Shown here one piece after another: positions 21,997 to 34,785 of a stretch of DNA of 64,000 bases (its first letter is position 1; each line of letters starts with the position of its first letter). A model generated the notes under the pieces. That model ran no database searches. It was not told where the DNA came from and worked only from the letters and a program-made list of their open reading frames with translations. The stretch is taken from the NCBI GenBank assembly GCA_951799405.1, contig OX637332.1, positions 12,777,001-12,841,000 on the forward strand. Direction: 5' to 3'. Source of the stretch: Agapetus fuscipes. Taxonomy: Eukaryota; Arthropoda; Insecta; Trichoptera; Glossosomatidae. A program made the translations under genes and the position numbers.

Positions 21997-22329
21997 ATGA
22001 TATGTTACAAACTTATGGGTTACGTGAGCCTAATAACGCTGGTTGGTGTGTGTGACGTCTATGGTATAGTGTCGAACGATTATCTTGTACCATCTACTTG
22101 GAAGTATCTACCATGTTTGAGAACACGCAAGAATCGTCTTTGCCGAACATATATTTACGATCAAAGATTCTGTGGGACAGACAGAGTCGCTTTGACCATT
22201 GTAATGCGAAGACCTGTAGGCAGAGTGGGAAGAGTGAACACTGAACAGTACATTGTAACCTATACTATGAAAAATAAATCTTGTGAAATTAACTTAAATC
22301 GCAATTTAATCCAAAGAACCCCAAGTTAA
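21997..22329 (+). CDS. Candidate small secreted protein or exon, 110 codons
   Basis: The ORF begins with a short hydrophobic stretch (YVSLITLVGVC, residues 9-19) that could be a signal peptide. The rest is basic and has four cysteines, near residues 40, 49, 59 and 95. I recognise no family. It lies between an X scrap and a fold-back element but does not itself match any repeat in the window, unlike most ORFs here. A TATA-like AATATTAG lies just upstream, and the 3' side is AT-rich with no clear AATAAA close by. It could be a chance ORF, an exon, or part of the unit enclosed by the inverted arms. Confidence 0.3.
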   Translation: MICYKLMGYVSLITLVGVCDVYGIVSNDYLVPSTWKYLPCLRTRKNRLCRTYIYDQRFCGTDRVALTIVMRRPVGRVGRVNTEQYIVTYTMKNKSCEINLNRNLIQRTPS

Positions 22330-22376
22330 ATCATAAAAATTATAAAGCTTATTTATCTCTTGTATAATTTTAAAGT

Positions 22377-22567
22377 AAAAATATATTTTAAATATTTAAA
22401 AATATAAATGGTAAAACATTGTTTTAATTCACTTTATTTAATTACGAATAAAATAAAGTGAATTAAAACAATGTTTTACCATTTATATTTTTAAATATTT
22501 ATAAAAATGGACTTTCACTGTGTTAACAGATCAACACTAAAAAAAAAAAAAATATTAAAAATATATT
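22377..22567. mobile_element. Short fold-back element with 11-bp target duplication
   Basis: The insert 22388-22556 is an inverted repeat of ~55-bp arms (TAAATGGTAAAACATTG text) with an ~8-bp centre, plus a single-copy end with CACTGTGTTAACAGATCAAC and poly-A. It is flanked by AAAAATATATT (22377-22387 and 22557-22567). It is a shorter form of the element at 16060, lacking the hairpin-GAA centre. The target repeat is low complexity, so its support is moderate. Confidence 0.6.
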
Positions 22568-23115
22568 GTTTACAAAACTTAAAATTATGGTTGATGTGCT
22601 TTAAGTTTTTTTTTCTTTTCTTTTTTATTACAATGCTAATCCAGCGTTCGTAAACTAAGCAGGCCACCATTGAGTTTTCCTCCATTCAAATGATTTATAC
22701 GTGAGTCTTCCCGTCCTTATTGCCCTCTATACAACCTAAGCTCCGCTTGTGTGACAAATTTTCTCCCGACCCGGATATTGTTGTTACATTGAAGAAAAAA
22801 ACCTGATAAAATCACAAAAGAAAGTTCGCACCCCACATCGTTCATAGACTGAATTTAAATGGTATGATGGTTTGAATGAGAAGTATGGGTATTTCTTGCT
22901 TCTCTTCCCCTCTCTTCTGATTGCCGATAGCCTGGTAAAGACCGAGCCGCGGGCGATAAAACCGAGGCAAAACTAACATGACTTTGAGAAAACGCCAATC
23001 TCTCAAATTTGAATAACTTCGTTTGAAAAGTAAAAAATTAGAATTTTCCAGTAATTCACTTCACAAAAGAACGAGGAAACGGAGTTTATTTATTTTATCA
23101 GGTTTTGACCTTAAG

Positions 23116-23193
23116 AATAATATGCGACAGACTGTCCATACTTTAAAAAATGATTCGCTTTTCCAATGTCACCCCTGTTTCAAGGAAGGTAAT
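23116..23193 (+). mobile_element. Element X, head fragment
   Basis: About 75 bp of the head half on the plus strand, from ATGCGACAGACTGTCCATAC to the CCTGTTTCAAGGAAGG text. Confidence 0.6.
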
Positions 23194-23228
23194 GGATCGG
23201 AAATGTTAAAATATTCTTAATGTACCAA

Positions 23229-24219
23229 AAAAAAGTTTTTCTACTCCCATTTGGTAATTTACTAATTACAAAACGGCTAACGCAATCACAATGCCATACA
23301 TTTCTACACCCGTTGCATAATGTTACATTATGCAACCGGTAACCGTGTTAAAATGAACATGTGCGCATGCGCATTGTCAGAATTGGAACCATTTTTTAAT
23401 TTCAAATGTCAATCTTGTATGGGGGTATGAAGACCTGTCAATCCAAGATGGCCGCAAGCGATCAGCTGATTAGGCTTCATACAATATTAGTGATATTCGG
23501 TAGGTAGGAATTACCGTCGTGATGAGACTTTCAGCCCTGTTCAGATGAAAATAAATAAGTATATTTTATGTGTAGAGTCAAATAAAAATTGTTAATAGTG
23601 CTAAAATTTATCGAATTTATTTATCGGATTGCTCCAAATAAAGCTTTCCTTTTTTCAATGGAAAATAAAAGGCTTGAAAGGAAAACAATACAAAAAATTT
23701 CACCGCAAAAAATAAACAAACTCAAAAAGTTACTTGGTTAATAGGTGAGTATGAGGTTGATCACCTATGCTGTAAAAATTTGGTTCACCTGCCAATACAA
23801 CTGCAGGGCATATGTTTATTTGAGTTTTGGGTTTGAATGTTTAAGCTTATATGCAGGATGTAAAAACGCGACCTTATACATATGTGTCGGCTTGTGGGCA
23901 TGAATTCAATATGAAACCTAAATATAATTTATTTTTACAACTAAGGTTAGATTAGATAATCGAAGGGAATGATAAATCACACGTTTTGACAAAGGTAAGG
24001 TTTTAATTACTTCAAATGGACGAGTACATTATAATGACTATTATTCACTATTTTGTTAATTCTCTCATGGTCGTAGAAAAAGTATTGTATGCCACTGCAC
24101 GTAATTAGTCTTTGTAACACTCGTGCTTTCTATTGTGCCATTCGGCTGCGCCTCATGGCACAAACTAGCACTCGTGTTAAAAAGACTATCATTACTTGGC
24201 AGTGGCATAAATAACTATT
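23229..24219 (-). repeat. Right arm of the ~990-bp inverted repeat
   Basis: Mirror of 14892-15882 with the same internal order: X copy, block shared with the MITE at 14440, hairpin, and outer fold-back (24070-24215). Just outside it, TTTTCTAC continues the similarity to the fold-back's other arm (GTAGAAAAAG at about 24075). The outer fold-back therefore probably extends a few bases beyond the shared arm. Confidence 0.8.
23736..23960 (+). mobile_element. Element X copy inside the right arm
   Basis: The orientation is reversed relative to the left-arm copy, with the same divergent bases, for example CAGGGCATATG in place of the usual CAGGGCTTATG. Confidence 0.75.
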
Positions 24220-24224
24220 TTCTA

Positions 24225-26170
24225 CACGACTTGGTTTATTGTTTGGAGCGCTTTCCATATTTCTTTCTACGTAGATTATATCAATGTACGTATTGAGATT
24301 ATTGTCGTCATATTATGTTGATTCCTTTTTTCAACGTTCGTATTTGAAGTTAAAGTATACCATTAAATATGAGTTTGTTGGCCACTATTCTATGCAGGGA
24401 CAAAATGCTACAATGTCCCGATACTGTGAATTTCTTTGTCAAGAAACACACTTGACTTCTGCACTTCTGAGTTCTCTTATATAGAATCACTTCGAGTATG
24501 AAATATTTCTGGTTCCTCATCAATCATAATACGCTCAAAGTGGCTAATGTTTACTTTGTGACCATCATTTCTCTATCCTTCTTCATTAATCAGAGAAACA
24601 CATGGAGGCTGGACAAAAATGTAACGTTTGTTTACTTCTACTGTTCTGCGTTATAAATCTAAGCGACCCTCGATCAACACAAAATTAATACATGACTTAT
24701 CAGACCCGCTTGGCGTGCCAAATAGAGTACGCCCTAGGGCGTCATCTTGATACAAACGAGGTCTTGTTTTAATCAGTTTACAGGCAGTAATAATAAAAAA
24801 ATAACAAAAAAAGTTATTATTTTATTTCACTTTTTTGACGTACAACGCTGATACCTCTAGTCTCGTTTTTCATTGTTATCCAATTACCGTGTTTCACGGC
24901 ACGTGCGATGCTATAGAAATAATCTGACATACACCATGTACTCGTATTTCATTTATAAAGATCAATGTAAGCGACCTCATCTGTCTAAAATATCAGAACA
25001 TTTATCAAGACGAGATTCGAGATATAAGTAAAAGAAGTACACAAAACTTCAAAACCACATCTATTAAAACCCTGAATAACTATCCATTTTATGAACAATT
25101 CCAACAAGTCAAGATAGTAGAATATCGTAAGAACTATTTTGAAGTAGTACTCAGAGCCACATGTCAATATTCTCCGTTACCAGAGAGGTATAAGATCGGC
25201 ACCAGTGGAGTCAAATTTTGCGGAAAATATCTCACACGCCGAGAAATGGGGAAGTGGGTACGCGGGAGAGCCACCGTGAAATGAGATAGCTATGACGTAC
25301 CTACCTCCCTCAGCCCTACAGCCTGCGCCCTAAGGAAGTACGATACTATTTTTGTGAGGATATTACTCGCCAATTTCTTATTTATCCCGAATCGTTTCGT
25401 TAAATAGAGTGGTTCACTTTTTTAGGGCGCCTTTTTTCAGGAGTTGATCCGTGGTGCTCGATACGTACACACGAATAACCCGCTGGATAAATATTGTAAA
25501 AAGCTTTTTGATTTGAAAAATATAAATTGAATCCGTATTTTTTTTCTGCGATGGAATTGTGTTCTGAAAATTGAAATACATCCCCGAGAATGACAATTGA
25601 AGAGGTTGTATAGAAATTCTAGTGAATCCTGTATACACTTTAAGTATGTAGGTACGAAAGACTTTTGCGCTTCTTTGAGATAATTAATCATAATTGTAAC
25701 ATTTCCGTACTAATTTTTTGTTTAATTTAGTCAAGAGATAGCTTTTAATACTTAAAGGCTGATTTATTTTTGCAGCAAGACCAGGAACATGCCAGGAACT
25801 CTGTCCAAAAGATGAAGCATAATTTGCGCGGCCATAGATGCCGATGACAAAAATGTCTATCAGATTTTTTTATTGAAAAAATTGACAATATGAGTATTAA
25901 GTAATTGAAACTCTACAATTTATTTTTGTTTTGATGAAATTCCCATAGAATGGATGAATGAAAGCATTCAATACCTACGTAGCGTAAATTATTTCTGAAA
26001 ATCTGACTTGATACGCAACAAAGAGTAATCGTTTTCTTATTGAATGGGTACAAGGAATGTGGAAAATATTCATATCGAAAAGTAAAGCAATATTTACGAA
26101 GAGAAAATTTAATAAAGGAAAACAAAGAGTGAGAGTAAAGTAACAAGAAAATATAAGAGCAAGTTTAATA
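24225..26170. other. No gene seen
   Basis: AT-rich sequence with short ORFs only. A somewhat GC-richer stretch lies at 25180-25340. No repeat partner is found in the window. Confidence 0.5.
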
Positions 26171-26224
26171 CAAATAGCAGTGACGGCGAGAGTAGCTCTA
26201 CCGCCCTGAGCTATTGGCTATAAA
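26170..26224 (-). repeat. tRNA-like SINE head
   Basis: On the minus strand AATAGCTCAGGGCGGTAGAG is a good A box with a D-arm-like context. The B box is not obvious, so only the 5' part of a head is supported. Confidence 0.4.
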
Positions 26225-26229
26225 GAACT

Positions 26230-29200
26230 TTGTCCTCTACGGAGCACCATTTACATTTGGGAGCTCGCCGAGGAAAAATCTCAGCGCAACGCAACGCGTC
26301 GAATTATTTTCTAAACAACTAGAGTGCGCGCTACTGACGTGAAGATGTTCATATTTCTTTAAACGATGATTTCTTACTACTTTCGTACTCCTTCCCGAGC
26401 TATATCTCCTCGGAATCCTTCCCTGTAGAATCACGTGAAATATTGTGTATTTCTCGCCTCTCATCATATTCCCGAGGTATTCCAGTTTTCTTTTCTCAGC
26501 AGCGCTCAGTACCTCTCTCTCTACCCTTCTCCGATCGTCGGAGAACGTTATCGTTTCGGACTTTGTCCACCCAAGGGATTTTTAATATTCTCCTTTAGCA
26601 CCACATTTCAAACGTGCATCCAATATCTCTACGAGTATTTTCATTTCATTTTTTGCATTTCAAAGCAATGACGTTCCATGTTTTGAGCTCAAATAAATCA
26701 AAACAAAACCGTTAGTTGTTGATTCATATTTTTTGTTTTCAAAGTTAGATAAATATGTAAATGCGTCTGAGCTGAAATATTTCCAAGTTCCATCTTAATA
26801 CAGACAGTTTACTACGTTTACGAATAAAATAAAGCATTTTCCTGCTGACATAATCAAAAATAAGATGGATTAGTTTTGCTTTTATTTGAATTTTAAGACA
26901 AGTTTTACTCCGCCAGCAGTTTCTTGAGACCAACAATGAATAAAAGTATTCTTTTATATTCTGTTTTGAAAAACGTCGTCGCGCAAAATACATCGCAAAG
27001 GTTTTGTAGATTAATGATATTTTTGAAGCATGATGGATGGTTTATTTTTCAACTGGGACGGCCGCGGCAGGTCGCCTGGGCTGAGACGGCACGCCCTTAG
27101 GTGATTTGCTTCCATGTTTAATATTATAAAATATAATACAGAAGCCAGCTATACCGGCCCGACAGCCTAAAAGAAGGAAAACGCCTATACATAGTACACA
27201 CCACCTTCATCTCCGGCAAGTCGACGACTTACTCGACCCATATAATACCCTGCGGGCTCACGTACACTAAATATAAAAACAAGTAAATAAAGGGACCAAC
27301 TTTCAGAAACAGTCGACGATTATGCAAATAAATTGTAACATATTTTTAGAACGACGTCACCAAATTGATTGTTAAAAAATATTATCTCACCCACGCACGT
27401 ACTTTTTACTAATGTTAGAATTTCAAGAAAATCTTCATGTAGGAAATATCGAAAAATAAATTACTCTTAATAAATCTATATTCTATATTAAATCTGAAAG
27501 GGATTTGATATCTTGTGTGCTTTATTTTCAAAAGGATTTTATTTAATACGCAAGATGAAAGGAAAGCAGCAAGGCATGAAGTCATTCATAATATTATATA
27601 CTTTGATAAAGTAAATAAACCTAAGAACTGAATTTATATCACAAAAATTTATACTACTACGATAGATGTCATAAATGATGCATGTTCATCATATTATTTA
27701 CAGAAAAGCTATAGTTTTGTGCATTATGCGCTAGTATAGGTACTTAATGAAAATTACAAATCGTAATTATTTGAAGAAGAAAAAAAGTCTTGCAACTTTG
27801 CCACCTTCTTTTCAAATGATGCTGGCATATTTTACTTGTATTTTTTAATGGACGAGTTTTAAACAGTCAGTCGTTTGTAAATATTTTATAGCTACAAAAC
27901 CGCACCAGAGCTTTTAACTTCAAAATAAGACTGTGATGAATTCCAGAATGAAAACAAACTGTTTAATTCCGAGCAAGAATAATTAAACTTGAAAGTTTAC
28001 AAAAACAATGAGCTAATGGAACAATGTCAAAGTTCGATAGCAGTAAGAAGCTAAAAGTCCTACAGTGATACCAATAGAAACAAAGTGAAATTTTCATAGA
28101 ATCCTTGGTTCTTTCACAAATTTTATACATATAATTTCAATGTGGAATATTTAAAAATTAACAATTATCGCCTTTAAACACCGTTTAATAAGATGACAAA
28201 ATTAATAGAAAAATATGTATTATGAGAATCATAATTAATATATCAGTAAGATATTTTGCAAATAAAGTAACTGCTCTTATTTCTTGTGTTTTTTTTTTAT
28301 TCAATAATTACCTACGTCATACAGAAAAACGTCTTACGTTATTTTAAATGAGGGAAAGGTTCAAGTACAATGATTTTCAAGTGAAATGACGGAGAAGGAA
28401 GATAATTATAACATTTTGAAAATCATCTTTGAGAATATAACCAAAAAGGGAGTGCTTCGTAATGCCATTAGTTTTTTTTAAATATTAAGCACCGGATATA
28501 TATATCTTATTCAATGCATAGTGTTGTAAGATCTCGTAAATCGTAAGTGAATATGAGTATTATTATCATATTCCAGATTATCAGTCTTTGGAACTTTTAG
28601 AAACGATTCAAGTAGTCTGATTCGAGTCATTTTAGTTTGGCTAACTGATATTGTGATGAGTAAATTTTGAGATTTAATTAAAGCACTAGGTACTTAAGTA
28701 AAGGATCTGTTGAAACATTTTTGAAAGCATCGAATTTTTAACCTCTAGTAAGTCATGTATATTCTGTTGTAGAACAACGATATTTTTGTTAAAGAAACCA
28801 AATTCTTAAGTCCGAAAAGGCATTTCTTACCTCTTTTAAAATAAGGAGTGCATTCTCTTCTCCACAAATTCATAAAAAAGAAACGATTGAAAAACAAACA
28901 TTTTTCTTGCCTTTATTTTTTTACCTTCAAATACTAAAAAAAAGCTTTTTCAGCGATTGCCATCAGATAGATTAGTTGAAAAGGGGAAAGAGATGATTTC
29001 TTTGGCGTATGATATATGTTGTGATGTATTATATGGGAGATTGCTCGCATCGCTTCCCCCGGAAGAGCGGCGCTGGCCGGCCCACAACTGCTGGCCGTAA
29101 AAATTTAATTCCCCCAGAAACAAATTTAATATCGCCCGCGGTGCGGTGGTGTGCGACGATAATAATTCAATAGGACCACGGCCCCGCATATCTACTCACA

Positions 29201-29515
29201 AACATAAATACATCCTGCGAACTTTACGAATGATTGCGCGCAGATTGCGATAAAGTATTCTTTAATATTAAACACGCGCCGCGCGGCGCTGCCTCTACGA
29301 AAATAGTGCTGTTTTACGATCACCGCTAAATATATTATATCCATCAAGCCATAAATAAACGTTTACCTACTTCTACGTAAAATCTTCAAAACATGAAAAT
29401 TTAAATGCCGTTTATTTTTCAGATCTTGCTGCGGCTAAACAACAAAATGTTTTATTGAAATTCACAAAAATTAGCTGCAGGCAATACAAGAATAAAACCG
29501 TAGTATTTACGAAAA
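26230..29515. other. No gene seen; two GC-richer islands
   Basis: Islands at 27050-27260 and 28990-29300 stand out from AT-rich flanks. The second mixes GC-rich words with ATTTAATTCC and CGATAATAATTCAATAGG, a pattern often seen in enhancers. I cannot show function. No ORF has a recognisable domain. Confidence 0.4.
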
Positions 29516-29520
29516 CATCT

Positions 29521-29552
29521 CTGTGAATATGGCCTAGAGGCCGAAACCGGTC
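29521..29552 (+). ncRNA. Hairpin-GAA-palindrome motif (hammerhead-like)
   Basis: A hairpin GGCC-TAGA-GGCC (29531-29542) is followed by GAA (29543-29545), the self-complementary ACCGGT (29546-29551) and C. This mirrors stem II, GAA, dimer stem III and H17 of a hammerhead. The upstream core reads CTGTGAATAT rather than CTGATGA, so it would be inactive or is a related non-ribozyme motif. Confidence 0.3.
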
Positions 29553-30040
29553 AACTCGTTTATTTTGTTTGTTTTTGTAACAAATTTAAATAAAAATAAT
29601 AGTAGAATAAAACAAAGGTGATTTTCATTTTTTAAATTTAAATGGAGTTCTACAAAGTTTCCGCTGAAAGATTTAAAAAAATATTTAAAAAATATCTAGT
29701 GGGCGTTTTAGTTTCCCTACATTTTCAGTAAAACTCTATTTTATATTTAAAGCGTTTTGTTATAAGCTTGTAGTACTGCATACTTATCACTTATTTTCTG
29801 TTTTTCCAACCCCTGTTTTTAAAAACAGGAAACAATTCTACGAAACCCAAAATTAAATGCAAAATTTTCACACATATGCGCAAATACTGGATGGTTTCAA
29901 ATAAAAAAACAGATACTTCCTTGGAACTCGCGCATTGCATTATACTCCTCATAACATTGTTCGTGATTACATGTGAGAATTTACAACTAAAATGGTACAC
30001 ATCCATATGTCTGCAATTCCATGAAATTATCATACTTTAT

Positions 30041-30290
30041 TTCCTTGACTTTTAGGTTGGTATGCGGCTGACCACCCATGCTGTAAAAATGGTTTTAATT
30101 TGCCAAAGTCACCCCTGTTACAGGGAAGGACGGCAAGAGTTGCAGGGTGTATGTCTATTTGAGATTGGTTTTTATGTTGTAGGCTCACATGAGGCACGTG
30201 CAAGCGCGAACTTGTACGTGTCTTGGTTGTGGGAATGCATGTAATGTGAATATCCAATGTAACATATCTTTGCAACTTAGATTAGATTAG
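30041..30290 (+). mobile_element. Element X copy
   Basis: A full-length copy ends TTAGATTAGATTAG. A possible 7-bp repeat ATCATAC occurs just before the head (30029-30035) and just after the tail (30291-30297), with a short TTTAT spacer at the head. Confidence 0.8.
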
Positions 30291-30380
30291 ATCATACAAC
30301 AGGATAACACAGCGTTGCAATGAGATTTTACTAAAAACAAAATCAGGTTACCAGAAAAAGAATCGTAGACTTTTCCCCTA

Positions 30381-30645
30381 TTGAAGTGTTTTTATAAACA
30401 TCATGATGATATTCCGAGTCCTTGTAATGTAAATAAACAGGAAACTACAACATTAAAGGCCCAAGAAGCCCATGAACCAATCCTGATACGTGGTGTTTTT
30501 CGTACATGTAGCTCAATTTTCAGGATTGCCTTGGATAGGGAGAAATGGCGAAAAAGAGTAATGGAAATTGCTGAAAACCATTCCTGGATGAATAGTAAAA
30601 AAATTGGATATACATTGCTTAAAAACTAATAAAGATTAAAACAGA
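30381..30645 (+). pseudogene. LINE ORF C-terminal scrap
   Basis: The ORF (30381-30629) ends with ALDREKWRKRVMEIAENHSW. The DRExWR motif followed by a short basic tail is common at the end of LINE reverse transcriptases; compare DREEWRSRVQDIAANQSQD at 41658. An AATAAAGA signal and an A/G-rich 3' end follow. The upstream part is unrecognisable. Confidence 0.5.
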
Positions 30646-30649
30646 AAAA

Positions 30650-33300
30650 GAAGAACTGGTTTTAAATATTTGTGTTATTTATTGCGTCGTAAACATCATT
30701 TACGCAGCGGTCATTGGATCAGTTGAAAATCATAACAAGCCCATAACAAAATCAATATGATAAGTAAATATGAGAAAATCTGCGCATTTAGCGAGAAGAA
30801 TCCCTTTGATGTGAACATGAAAACCAATAGCCATTTGATCGCACCACCACCAGCAAACATTACAAACACATAACGTACTTGATTGGCTTTGTATTTTTCA
30901 CGTGTAAACTTGATCTTTTTTTCGGCATGCTTGCGTATTTACATTTACTTGTTTGTTTGTTTTTAAACCACAAACAAGGCAACATGACAGTTCTAGTTAT
31001 AATGTTTGATGTCGATTTCTGACGGTTTTTACGGCATATATACTTCAGATCTCATGGATTGACAAAAGCACCGATTTCATATTGAAACATCATCGCCAAA
31101 AGCAAAAATAGATGATTATGGATTCTCAATTGATCTGGATCTTTCCTTGTAACTACTGATTTTGCAAACTTTTTTTGTCTGTAAAACTTTTATAGTAAGT
31201 AATAACAGCCATTATTCGTGATTTCCATTGAATAAATATTGATTTCAAACAAAAATTACGGTCGATTCACACGTTTACAAATTGAAACTAATGAGTGTTT
31301 TTGGAAACGGGTGTTTGGAATGGCGGTTTTTATTCAATAGAGACAACATCTATTTGTGATTTTAATTAATTAATTTAATTTTAATTAATTTATTGTTTTG
31401 GAAAAATCTAGCTTCCATGCATGTAAAATAGAAGAAAAAGAAGTAGGGTTGTGTTAATGGGTTGAAATAATTTATAGGACTTCGTTGCAGGTTAATTTGA
31501 AAGGATATCAAGTTGTTTTACGAATTTGTGACTACATGGAAACAACAGAGAAAATGTCGCGATGTGATGTGGGTCAGCGAGTTATGTTCTAGCAGGTTTA
31601 GAATATCAATTAATGCGAACTTCCCTAGTAATTACCCGGGCTTAATGAGACCGCCGCAGTTTTCATTTATACCCGTTTGAACACGCATACGCGAGGGTGT
31701 TCAGAAAGTATCGAAAGTTTGTGTTTTGCTTCAATGAGAATATATTTTGAAACAAAGGAAAAAAAATATATCAGGTGTACGATGAAAGAGAGTTATCAAA
31801 CAAATAAGAAGAGTTAATAATTGGCTTAATTTTTTTACATATACATTCAGAGATCGAAGCGTGGAAGTGATGCGTGGACTAAAAATAATAAAATCACTAT
31901 TAGATAAAGTGAACTGAAGACCTTTAACTAATGCTGTACATTTTTTTTAGTTTTATTTTATAAAACTAAAAGAAATGTGATAAAAGGTACAAGCGGGAGG
32001 ATTTGTTGGAGAATTTTAAAATAATTTACACTAAAAAGACATCACAGGAAACGGAAGAAAAGAGGACCAAATAAATGATCGAATAATTTTATTCAAATAT
32101 AAGAAAATATGGAAAAGTGATGGATATGAGTAATATAAATTATAAAAAATACAAAGATGGAAAGTAATGGAAGTGACTCTTCAGAACTATGTTTTAATCA
32201 GTGGAAAAATAATGGAACGCCAGTTACAGTTACATGTGAATAATGGTTGATTTTTTGCTATTGTGAAATGTATTATGAATGTTTACCCATTACGAAACGA
32301 TTAATCAGTATTTGACTCAAATAAAGTAATCATGTGTATTGCCAAATATCTGACTCGTACAAGGAAATTTTATTTAGTGTGTGTAAAAATTCAATATCAT
32401 ATCTCCGACTAACTAATCCATCATTTCCTTATAAATGAAACCCCCACGATAACAAAATATTTTTATCTTATACATCTGAAATCTACTATCTTTGTTGCAA
32501 AGATGTATAAGTTAGCGTGCTTAATGCGTATTTCTAGAAAAAAATCTTAACCTGAAATGAACGTAACCTATGAAACAACTGGATAACCGATTTTCCCTGC
32601 ACATGAGTGGTATTAGCAAAAGTAAAACTTTGTTAATTTTATGAGTGAAAGTACGTAAAAAGAACATTGTACGTACTTTTATCGACTATAAGAATTTATT
32701 TAGAAAAATTCTGCAAATCACAAAGCCATATGTAAAAAAACTGTCAACACGAGAAGTATCGGTCTTACTCAATACAGGAAAAGTTATCATTATTTTTTAC
32801 CCGCAGTGTGCATTACATAGAAGATAATAAATAATGACATTGTTTCATTCACCATTGTGGTTTGATTTGCATTTAAGCACACTTTGTTCTTCATCTGCAC
32901 AAACACAGCAGCATACATTTCCATCGCAGATATTGGATATGGTTGTTTTGATGTCATCGACATAGTGCATATTAGTTTGGTTTTGTTTGGCAAATTTATT
33001 GAATTAAATAAAAAAAATCTCACATATCCATGTGTAGTGAAACAATATCTTTGTGTATGCGATATTTGTGGAACATCAGTTTTTGGTGTTTTGTAAAACA
33101 TATTAAACAATTTGTTAATTTTTTATATTCATAATAACAATCCTGTGGATAGGTATATTAATATTTAAGGCGTCCACTCTCACATCCACACTCGATCGCG
33201 TTAATACATACAAAATAATGAAAATATTTTTGGTTTCAAACATTCAAACAATACTCAGAAGGAGCACGGCTGACTGCTTACTCTGGGACTTTTTTTTTAA
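30650..33300. other. No gene seen
   Basis: Mostly AT-rich. A GC-richer patch is at 31540-31700. ORFs of 60-106 codons near 32645-33110 overlap on opposite strands and show no domain. Confidence 0.5.
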
Positions 33301-33305
33301 ATGGT

Positions 33306-33545
33306 TCTCTGACTTATAGGTTGGTATGAGGCTGGATTCCCATACTGTAATGGATGATTCATTTTTCCAATATTCCACATGTTTCAGGAAAATCTGGCAA
33401 GAGCTCTAAGCGTTTTGTTAATTTAAGATTTGAGTTTTTATGTTTCTACACAAGTGGCATGTGTAGTGTAAGCGAGAACGTATACATGTCTGCTTGTAAG
33501 CATCTTTTCGATATAAGTCTAACATATTATTATATTTTTGCAATA
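33306..33545 (+). mobile_element. Element X, divergent copy
   Basis: The head GACTTATAGGTTGGTATGAG is well kept and the 3' part is strongly diverged. Confidence 0.75.
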
Positions 33546-34088
33546 TACATTATTTATTATCTATTTCTTTTGTTATGGAAACGTCATAAGTAGCAGTACT
33601 GGTGGCTTTATTAATATTTTATTTTTATTTCTGGGTTTCATAAATTAAAAAATTTAAGTTATGATGAATCTTCAAAAATTAAGTTAACGTGGAACTACGG
33701 ATTAATCTTAAAACTGAAAAGTTTTCAGAGACTTATTAAGACAAGAACGGGCGAAAACTATTTGAAACTTTAAAATGATGAGATAATATTGAACACCAAG
33801 TTTTCAATTGAATCATAATTTAAAATAACATTTTTTCATAGATGAAATTACTTAAAGTGATCAGAAAACAATATTGTTATAAGTATTTTAAAGTAACTAT
33901 AGAAAAAAAGCTATTTTTTTTACATTTCTAGAAATGTTTATTTTGCTTATTTTTTTTGTAAGAAATCACAAACGTTTTCAATTAGGCCGTCATCTTGTAT
34001 CCAAAATTTAAAAAACAGATTAATTTTAGTCTATCGATCATGATATGTGAGATTACACAATGAATGGCTTGAAAATAAATGAAGGTAA

Positions 34089-34440
34089 TCTATAATAATC
34101 TATAGATTACCTATAATCTATAATCTAAGTTGCAAGGATATATTCATTCAAAGCTCTCAGATGTATGCCCACAAACAAACACGTGTAGTTCGCGCTTACA
34201 AATGCTGATTGTGTACTTACAAATAAAATCCAAACCTCAAATGAACATAAGCCCTGCAACTCTGGCCGACATTCCCTGAAACAGCAGTGACATTGGCAAA
34301 GTGAACCATTTTTTACAGTATGGGTGGTCAGCCTCATACCAACCTATAAGTCAAGGAATACGAGTAATAAATAACATTTAAGTATAAAAAAAACAACAAA
34401 ATCTTAAAAATAAGTATTAAAAATAAAAATAAATACAAGG
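34089..34440 (-). mobile_element. Element X copy with extended 5' side
   Basis: The standard X lies at 34105-34358. Upstream of its head (to about 34440) an AT-rich extension (AATAAATAACATTTAAGTAT) is shared with the copies at 42552, 46856 and 51170. This subfamily is therefore longer than 250 bp. Confidence 0.8.
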
Positions 34441-34785
34441 TACATTTCGCCAATTTAGTTTTTCATTAGCATGTACGTACTTCCAGATGATTATAATGTT
34501 TATTTTCCTCATCGTAGTAAACGAGCATGATTGATATCTAGCAGGCATACTAGGACACTGTCCGAGTATTTATGCAAAGTTCACAGCCAGGTTAATTTAA
34601 AGATATGCGCACAAGTACGATTGTATAATTTGAGTGGAAAACTGCTGAATTTCCAGCGTCCATCCGAAAACATAGCCTCGCTTAGTTAATTTTTATCTCT
34701 GGCATTTAAGCCGACGTCCCTATGAAAAGGGTCAAATAGTATATTTAATAAATTGGAATAAGAGTCCGGTTTCAGTTGGGGGCTG
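34440..34785. other. No gene seen
   Basis: Mixed AT-rich sequence, no supported feature. Confidence 0.5.

Noticed and set aside
14892..24219. The ~990-bp arms as LTRs of a retrotransposon
   Set aside because: The arms are inverted, not direct, and no gag-pol remains lie between them.
34125..34337. A ~70-codon ORF starting MRLTTHTVKNGS that recurs at 46878, 51272, 30062, 19235 and 63256
   Set aside because: It is simply one frame of element X read in each copy. Copies break the frame freely and codon positions do not look constrained, so a peptide is not supported.
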